DNA of 64,000 nucleotides, taken from contig JAAOMT010000302.1 of NCBI GenBank assembly GCA_016748015.1, positions 481,430-545,429 on the forward strand, given 5' to 3'. Origin of the DNA: Geosiphon pyriformis (taxonomy: Eukaryota; Glomeromycota; Glomeromycetes; Archaeosporales; Geosiphonaceae). The notes below the pieces were generated by a model. The model had not been told where the DNA came from and did no database searches. It was given only the letters and a program-made list of their open reading frames with translations. The position numbers and the translations under genes were made by a program. Every line of letters starts with the position of its first letter. The stretch's first letter is position 1. Below are positions 56,941 to 64,000 of this stretch, one piece after another.

Positions 56941-59092
56941 TTCCCTCAAACAACGTTATTCATATCTATTTATTTTTTGAGAATTTCATTTTTCAGCCCT
57001 TCTTGAAATATAATACAATTGAATATGAATATTTTTTAAGAAATCGTCTTTTGTTGACCTAAATAAATATATAGTTAACCTGTGATTTTCAAATAACTTT
57101 TTTGCATTTTAATTAATTTTCCAAGTAGAAAATTCCTTTCTGTGTTGTGAAATGGAATTTCATTAAAATTCACAAAGATTGATGCGCTTTGTTCAAAAAA
57201 AGATTTTTAGAATACTAAGCATCGGTTACAATTTGGTGGGAAAGACTGACACTAAACTAATTACTAACTCCGAGATCCCATTGTTTTTTCTCAATTTACA
57301 AAAAATAATTTTTTAGTTTCTGACTTTTCAATTATTTTTTTCGAAATCATTCTCCTTATTCAAAATGTTTTAAAATCGAGAGAACCTATTATTTTGATTT
57401 TCTTTAATTTTATTCCACATTTCAGCTCAGATTTTTTTAGGCATGCTATTGATTAGGCTCAGAATATTTTCAATAAGAATTGCCTTTTATTTATATGTGG
57501 TAATAAAAAGTTTTTTCATCCTCAACAGAAAATAATTTTACTGGTATTATATTTAATTAAAAACTGCAAGTTTTTTTCTTATTATAATATATATTATTAT
57601 ATGTTATCTTAAAATATGATTTATTATTTTAAACAAGTTTTTTAATGTTTAATTTAATAGATTTTAAATTATTTTAAATTAATTTTTCATTGTTTTTTAT
57701 TCATTAATAGTTTTATAACAATTATAAATAATATTGATAAAAAAAATATTTTAATAATTTAATCGAAGTTGTAAATAATTTTTGTATAAAATAAATATAT
57801 TATTAATATATATTAGTTATATTTTAATTGAAATTTTGTATTAATATAATTAAATTTTGTAATTATAAAAATATAATTAGAAAGAATTTTTAAATATTTA
57901 TTTTAAATTAATTTAATAAAATTAATTAAAAAAGTTTAAAATTTTATAAATGCTTTTTTTTTTTATAATTTGGTTTAAAATTAAATTTTTATATTAAATA
58001 ATTTTAAATATTAATCTTAAAATTTCATTTTAACTTTTTAATTCTTAATATAATAATTTAAAATAATAATATTTAATAATAATTAATAATAATAATATTT
58101 AATATAATAAAAATATTATGTTAATTATAAAACATATTTTAGAAATAGTTTGTTTAGATATGACTGTTTGTTAAATTTCTTTTTATTTTAAAATTATAAT
58201 TTGAAAACTTTATTTTACTATTTAATGTTTTATGAAAAACAATGACTATAATGATTTTTTGTTTTATGAATTTATCATTAGAAAAAAAACATAATAATAT
58301 TTTTTGTTAATCATAAACTAAAATTAATCTATCAAATTATATTAAAATATTATGTGAAATATTCAGTTACCTTATCTATAACATCTATCATGGAATTTTC
58401 ATTCGAATTCGCGCCGACATAACACAATATTGATCAATTAATATATTTCATAGTGTTTTAATAAACGCCAAAAGTCTTAATATTTATTTTTATGTGCTCA
58501 ATATTTTGAAAATGGAACAATTAAATTCTTAATTAAGTATTCGTTCAATTAAATTCATTTCACTAATATGATTAAGTTAATGCAGGTATTATTAAAATTT
58601 TCATATTTCGTTAAAGGCTAAGATTTCAAAAGCATCAATTTTTCATGGTCATCGAATTTCCTAATGTGGATTTTCTTCCAAATTAATTTCGAACCTCTTA
58701 TTAACTTAGATTTCATAATACAAGAACAGATGCATCATTGGAAAATTTTAAACTAACCCAATTATAGAATGCTTCAGTTGGTTAAAATTACTGTGAAAGC
58801 AGAGGCACATGTGATGATTTATTTTAATATACCCTCAATACAAATTTCAGGAATATTTTTACGAAAAAATAAGAGGTATCCTTTGTACAATGTTTATTTA
58901 CAAAAGGTAAAAGATTGACAACTAGAGTAGATTTTTAAGAAAGCGAAGATGCAGTTTTATATTATACGAAGGGTCATTTACAAGGATGGATGTTGGAAAT
59001 TGCAAAGATTTACAGTTGTACTCGGTTAACAGTGAATGCATTTTAGGGTTTATATGTCAATTAAAAATCTTTAATGGATTGGGGTCCAGTAT
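56941..59092. other. Intergenic region; 57,540-58,370 strongly AT-rich
   Basis: No frame above background, no RNA gene and no recognisable repeat. CpG reappears at 58,400 (GAATTCGCGCCGAC). The part next to 59,092 is probably the 3' UTR of the tetraspanin-like gene. Confidence 0.5.
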
Positions 59093-60361
59093 TCACATTA
59101 TGATTTCATCATCGAAGTCGGCAATAAGCCATAATTGTGGCAAATTTTCATCAATGTCGTCGTCATCATCTAAGTATTCTTCATCATCGCTGTGCAGAAC
59201 CTCGTAATGAGCCGTCGATTCCAAATTTGTTTTTACATTTGTACAGGAATAAACCTTATTTTGATCCTCCTCTAGGGAATATAAGAGTCTTTGAAAGACG
59301 TAAGTTAGGGAGAACACGCCGATTGACTGGTAAAATGATTTTGAAAATTTGTAAATAATATATCAACGAGCTCATTTGATCAGTGTATAAAGCAAAAAAT
59401 CTTGCTCACCTGAATGAGCCTGGATATAAACATTATCATGGCCACGTAATAAAGCTGCGGCCCAAATCGTTGAACCATCATTAGACCGCATGAAATATCA
59501 AATGATTCTGGTATTTCAACAGGTCGATCGATTATTGATGCAAATCCTTTACATGAAAACTGCCAAATAAGGATCATAAGTAAAGTGACTAATCGATGTA
59601 GCTACGCAAGGCAAAGTTGCGAATTAAAAGACAATTTTACCTCATACTGAATATCTTTGAGAAGATCTTGATTATTTTCGTATGCTATCTGCCAGGCGCC
59701 GTTGATGCTGCGTGCGATTGCCCGATTATTATAAAATACGGCATAAAAAGCCAGGAAATTTTGGAGTGCTGTTGATGCTATAAGAAAAGCCGAGATCTAT
59801 TGGACAATAGGAAGAGTTTTATTGTTCCGGTTATGGAAATATTGTGATACAGAACAATTGTAATGATGGGTAAAATAAAATTCGTAATTATAATAAGGAT
59901 ACAAATTGTCCGATAATTTTGTTTCGATGCGCTAATCCCGATATTCCTAGCATTGTTATGATCCAGATACAAGCCATAAAAATGTCATCACCACTGAAAG
60001 CAATAGAAGGCGCTACTACGATTCCAGTTGGAATTTTTGGACTCTTTTCCACCGACATTATTGGGGATATTGATGTATTTTTGCCAGGATTTCTGGCACT
60101 GGAAAGTATCGCAGACGGTATCTAATGAAAGTATTGTGAAAGAGCGAGCATGGGTTTTAGTTATTTATTTGTCAAAATATTGCCCCATATCAATTGGAGT
60201 AGTTAAAAGATTTCGATCAAAGTACTCACAAAAGTCAAGAAAATTGCGATAGGAAACAATAGCCACCGAAAAAGTGGCAGTTTTTTTTGCAAGCTGGCCT
60301 TGACATAGCAAAGTGAGGTGATTTTAGAATTTTCTGTTTTGACAAAGCTTGACATGATCAT
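59093..60361 (-). CDS. Tetraspanin-like four-pass membrane protein, five exons
   Basis: Minus-strand exons are 60,361-60,230, 60,121-59,903, 59,796-59,641, 59,559-59,410 and 59,326-59,093, giving 296 residues. The four introns (108, 106, 81 and 83 bases) all have GT...AG and are all phase 0, which supports the model. Hydrophobic segments lie at about residues 29-50, 93-108, 118-140 and 206-230. Between the third and fourth lies a loop with F-S-C-K-G-F and a later S-C-G, matching the cysteine pattern of the large tetraspanin loop (C-C-G reduced to S-C-K-G). The C-terminus is very acidic (D-D-D-D-D). Fungal tetraspanins organise membrane domains. The family call is from topology and cysteines only. 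An alternative start is 60,355. Confidence 0.65.
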
Positions 60362-60412
60362 TGTTTCTAAAATATTCTTTATTGAAATTGTGGTAAATGT
60401 ATATTGTCAAAA

Positions 60413-60589
60413 ATGAATATAAGTTTATCAAGAGAGAAATTAAATTTTTCTAGCGATATGACTTTATACGAGGAAAATGATTTTTTAATAAAAGTTCCAC
60501 AGATTGATCTGACTTCAAAGAGGACAGAAAGCGAATTGATGCTGGCTTTATGTAGGCACGGGATGAAAATTTACCAAGTAATCAACTAG
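60413..60589 (+). CDS. Possible first exon of a divergent gene, unknown
   Basis: ATG at 60,413, 52 bases from the start of the minus-strand tetraspanin-like gene, opens 58 codons (M-N-I-S-L-S-R-E-K-L ... L-C-R-H-G-M-K-I-Y-Q) to TAG. A GTAATC after Y-Q at 60,578 could be a splice donor. I cannot place the next exon. The divergent arrangement would mean a shared promoter. Confidence 0.3.
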   Translation: MNISLSREKLNFSSDMTLYEENDFLIKVPQIDLTSKRTESELMLALCRHGMKIYQVIN

Positions 60590-60888
60590 GAAAGGCATAA
60601 TATGAAAGCATGGGAAAAAACTTATTTTCATGAACGGTGTGGTCGATCTATAAAATGCCCCTAGGCGGTGAATGAGACAAACACTAAAGATAAGGTGATT
60701 GTCTAACTGGATCATTATCATCAATAATATATATCGTCATCGTCGCCGACTCGCCGTTAGAGGAATATATCACATCAGATGTTATATCAAAAATTATTAT
60801 GTAAGAATTCATATAAATATTTAGTCCAAAATTTGGTATAAATATTTTCGCAATTGTGATTTCTCAATTTTCCATGCGGACCAATCGC

Positions 60889-60912
60889 CTTTTTCTCGTT
60901 GAATCGAGAAAG
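60889..60912. other. Small perfect inverted repeat
   Basis: TTTCTCG and CGAGAAA separated by six bases, just before an open frame at 60,924. It could be a hairpin or an operator; no further evidence. Confidence 0.3.
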
Positions 60913-60923
60913 AAGGCTGATTA

Positions 60924-61109
60924 ATGCAGATAAAACGTCAGACTTTTTGGGATGAACCGTATGACGACGTTCCCCGCACCTGCAAATCCTCTAAATATTT
61001 AAGTTCACACTGCACAACATTTTGTAAATTGATGCAAGACGAGAGATCAAGAGACCAAACGTTTCAAGTTTCATTACCTGTTAGGTTGTCAGGAATGGAT
61101 ACGACATGA
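60924..61109 (+). CDS. Short open frame, possibly an exon of the same divergent gene
   Basis: 61 codons from ATG 60,924 (M-Q-I-K-R-Q-T-F-W-D-E-P-Y-D-D-V-P-R) to TGA. Polar, Cys-containing, ordinary base composition with CpG. No family recognised, and splice links to 60,413-60,577 are not evident. Confidence 0.25.
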   Translation: MQIKRQTFWDEPYDDVPRTCKSSKYLSSHCTTFCKLMQDERSRDQTFQVSLPVRLSGMDTT

Positions 61110-62531
61110 TTCACGCATTAACTGCTGATTGCTGTATTCGTCAAGTATTACAGGAGATCCCCTTCGGATTTTAAATCCTCTCTTGTTTACACAACCAACC
61201 AATAATGAAATCTGTATTAATTCGATTAGATATGGTGTTCGGGTGCGGAAATCATAAAATGAATTTTTGATGAAGCTGGCTCCCCAAAGATTGATTTATG
61301 ATTTTTATCAGGATATATTGAAAAGAATTGGTTGTATATTTAGAATTAGTCTTGGAGTCGAGCTTTCCCATTTGGAGTTTGCCAATCTTTCGATCCAAAC
61401 CGCTCAATGTGCATCCGGATTTTCCCGGCGTATTGTTATTTTTTCTCGAAGTTTTTGAACTTTTTGGACGAATATTTAAAGAACACGTAATAGGTATACA
61501 TCATAACAAATAGAAAATCATAAATCGATTGACTTGGAATTAATTTTTTGTTGAATCTGACTCATGTTTCTTTAGATTCTTTTTTTTAAATCCTGATCAC
61601 CAGGACTGTGAAGTTTTCTAGGCTAGCTGACATTATTTTTTAACAGAAGCAACAAACTTTATTTCCGAGTTGTACGAATGAACTTTTTGATGGCAGCAAG
61701 AGCTGGAAATAGAAAAGATTTCTGATTTTCATAGCCTTATAAATGTCCAACCACGAGAAAAAAAATATCCTATGAGTGAAGACTTTATCAATCCTGTGAG
61801 ACAGTATTGATCTAAACACATCGTACTGGCTTTGGAGATTTTGGTTGTGTTCCCCTTCAAATGTTGGGATTCTATCACATGCATTGGTGATCAATTAAAA
61901 TGCTGTTGTTACGAACGCCATCTTTTCATATCAGATAAGATATTCGATACAGGTTTTTCTATGATGATTCGGAAAAAAAATCAAGTAATCCCTTGACAAT
62001 TTGACGTCGGAAAATACAATTTTATCTTTACTGTCTGTTAGGGATCAAACAGCAAGAAAATTAAAAAAGTAAAAAGCAAGAATTTGATGCAATAATTTAG
62101 GTTTTTAGGAGTAGGCAACCGCTTTGCTAAAATTTTCACCTGCGATAATTGAAATGGGAATAAAAAAACCACTGCGCATTTTTTTTCACCTATTTGCTAG
62201 AGATTAATGATATAGAAATAAAAAAAGGTGAAACCAGTAAGTTTCAGGTTTGCGGCTGTAGCACTAACTGGAACTTCATCAGGCAAACCTAAAAAGTCAG
62301 GTTTAACTTAATTCAACAGGTTAAAAGGCTGAACTGCTAAACTTAAATTATGATAAAATATGAACGAGATGAAATGTATAATAATTTTTTAATATGTTAA
62401 ATTGTCTTTTTCAACAGATGCATATTTTGAATTCATGATATGATTCTTAAGGGCCAATAAAAAGGTAAACACCTGTGGGAATGAACTTTATTACTAAATT
62501 TTTTCATACGAGTGATTAAAGAAAAAAAGCT
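61110..62531. other. Host-like region without a clear gene
   Basis: Contains a 63-codon open stretch at 61,270-61,458 without recognised domain, and an inverted repeat near 62,243-62,302 (CAGGTTTGC against GCAAACCT, loop about 30). Otherwise only short frames. Confidence 0.4.
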
Positions 62532-62723
62532 TTGTTTAGAAAATATTGCGAAAATGCTTATTTTTTATCTTGTCTTGAATTCAGTACAGAGAAAGATAAA
62601 TTTTTCGAAGAGTTAGATCGTGAAAAGTGGATTGGCGAATCTTTTTCTTTGTATGGTTCTAAAAATGTATCTGATAAATTTCATGAAATGGTTAAAATTA
62701 AATGGAATGTCTATTTGATATGA
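62532..62723 (+). CDS. Short open frame, unknown
   Basis: 64 codons ending TGA, reading F-L-S-C-L-E-F-S-T-E-K-D-K-F-F-E-E-L-D-R-E-K-W-I-G-E-S-F. There is no ATG at its beginning; the first Met lies deep inside. The acidic/basic composition is protein-like, so it may be the last exon or a relic of a gene. No family recognised. Confidence 0.25.
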   Translation: MFRKYCENAYFLSCLEFSTEKDKFFEELDREKWIGESFSLYGSKNVSDKFHEMVKIKWNVYLI

Positions 62724-62759
62724 GTGAAATATAAAAAACTAAAATTTTAACTAATAATA

Positions 62760-63439
62760 TTACCGCCTTATATATATCAAGTTAAATAATGCCAATTTTG
62801 CTTTAATAATTTTTCACAAATTGAATTCTTTGATCAAACAATAATTCAATTAGGCAATTATATTTACAAATAAAATTGTTACAGAATTTGTATTTGTTTT
62901 TAAATTGGTTGAGTTTAAATTATTTAACAAAATGATTTATGTATTCTACTAATTTTAATTTATTAAAATGTTATCTTTAATTGTAACTGGTAAAAATTAA
63001 ACCAAGTTAATTCTAAATTGATCAAAAAATTGATCAGCTTTAATTGGTATTGCCATATTTATATTCAAAATCAAAAATAATATAAATTTGAATATATGTT
63101 ATAAAAAATTGTGTATTTTTGTGTTCTAAATAATTTTTGATATAAATTTGGTTTTTATTAAATATTTTAGAAAAAAAATTTTTTACTTTAAATAATTTCC
63201 AATAAATATAATATCAAGTTAGTATACATATTTATTTTGAAAAATTATCAATATATGTATATAGTTTTTTAATTGTAATATATTGTTTCAAATTGAAATA
63301 ACTTGTTAATAAATAACAAAAAAAAGCAATTAAGACCAATATAAAATAATCAAAAGAATTTTAACAAGAAAACAACTTGAATATACAAACAATTCAATTA
63401 ATATAGTCAATTCAAAATTACAGTTGTTAATTTTTTAAA
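62760..63439. other. AT-rich stretch without a gene
   Basis: No CpG seen and no reading frame. Probably older repeat sequence leading into the decayed LTR element. Confidence 0.5.
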
Positions 63440-64000
63440 AAAATCTGAAAATATTTTTACAAGTATTAAATATTTTATAGAGTTTAAAAGCTGTTATTAT
63501 TTTTTAATAAACATTTTTTAATTTAACTATTGTTTTAAATTCTTAGTAAATTTGTTTTTAATAAATTTTTAAAATAAGATTTGTTGCTTTAAGTTACATT
63601 TTTTTTTATTAGTTGTTTTTTTAATGTAAAAATATCTATAAATTAGGATGAAATTTTTATTTAATTTGTTAAAACTGTGTTAAAGTTTTTGTTAAAAGGT
63701 TGTATTTATAGAAATGTTAAATATAAATATTGAAAGCTTGTTTTAAAAGTTCTGCTAAGTATATCCAAAAAAACTATTTTTGTTTCTTTTATAGTAATAA
63801 TAATTTAAAAATTGTTCATTTTTGGAATTGTGTAAAGAGATTAGAAAATATTTTTAGGGCTATTATTAATTTTTAGAATATTTGTTAAATGTTTTTATGT
63901 TAAAATAGAAAATGATAATGTATGGTAATTGATAATAAAAATCAAAAAATAATTTCATGCTAATTTTTGGCTCAAATTTTAACTGGTAATACTGGATACG
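63440..64000 (-). mobile_element. Decayed fragment of the LTR retrotransposon (3' frame region plus LTR-like end)
   Basis: 63,470-63,900 follows 5350-5840 of the LTR element (for example AAAATATCTATAAAT at 63,630 against 5504, and TTTTAGAATATTTGTTAAAT near 63,870 against TTTTTGGGATATTTGTTAAAT near 5801). The last 55 bases (ATTTCATGCTAATTTTTGGCT..., AACTGGTAATAC) resemble the LTR end ATTTCATGCTAATTAATAGC...CTACTGGTAACA. Internal sequence therefore meets an LTR end out of the normal order, so the fragment is rearranged. Confidence 0.5.

Noticed and set aside
62243-62302. Inverted repeat CAGGTTTGC / GCAAACCT as a MITE end or hairpin RNA
   Set aside because: The arms are only about 8-9 bases with a long loop; chance occurrence is likely and no second copy is seen.

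Overview
The window looks like nuclear DNA of an arbuscular mycorrhizal fungus (Glomeromycotina, Rhizophagus- or Gigaspora-like). The base composition is extremely AT-rich, spliceosomal introns are short, and a MATA_HMG-type gene is present. The LINE proteins are of a type I associate with these fungi; that assignment is from memory and was not searched.

Layout. Positions 1-44,900 are almost entirely retrotransposon. Four plus-strand LINE copies lie at 809-1540 (3' fragment), 17,089-23,060, 26,293-33,030 and 37,595-44,412. Each LINE encodes a zinc-knuckle ORF1 and an ORF2 with endonuclease, reverse transcriptase, RNase H and a C-terminal zinc motif. A minus-strand Ty3/gypsy-like LTR element lies at 4165-13,990, and a gag+LTR piece of the same family follows at 13,991-17,088. 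Related LTRs are at 1-808 and, badly decayed, at 23,619-24,546. All coding regions here are broken, mostly at codons where C-to-T or G-to-A changes create stops. Between the copies lie long stretches of nearly CpG-free AT-rich DNA containing older copies.

Positions 44,900-49,000 and 51,500-62,750 have more normal composition. They hold an intact GOLPH3/Vps74 gene (three exons), the relic of a Fanzor/TnpB-like RNA-guided nuclease, Tc1/mariner-like transposase relics, an intact MATA_HMG gene, a tRNA-like gene and a five-exon tetraspanin-like gene on the minus strand. The tetraspanin-like gene only appears when its exons are joined.

A second, ORF2-less element family has three copies (2100-4164; 34,430-36,470; 49,441-51,290). 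It has two divergent reading frames, and two copies carry the LINE 3' stem-loop. I read it as a non-autonomous family that may use the LINE reverse transcriptase. How the parts relate: LINEs and LTR elements have inserted into each other and then decayed by transition mutation, while the host genes stand in islands between them. The right end (63,440-64,000) re-enters decayed LTR-retrotransposon sequence.
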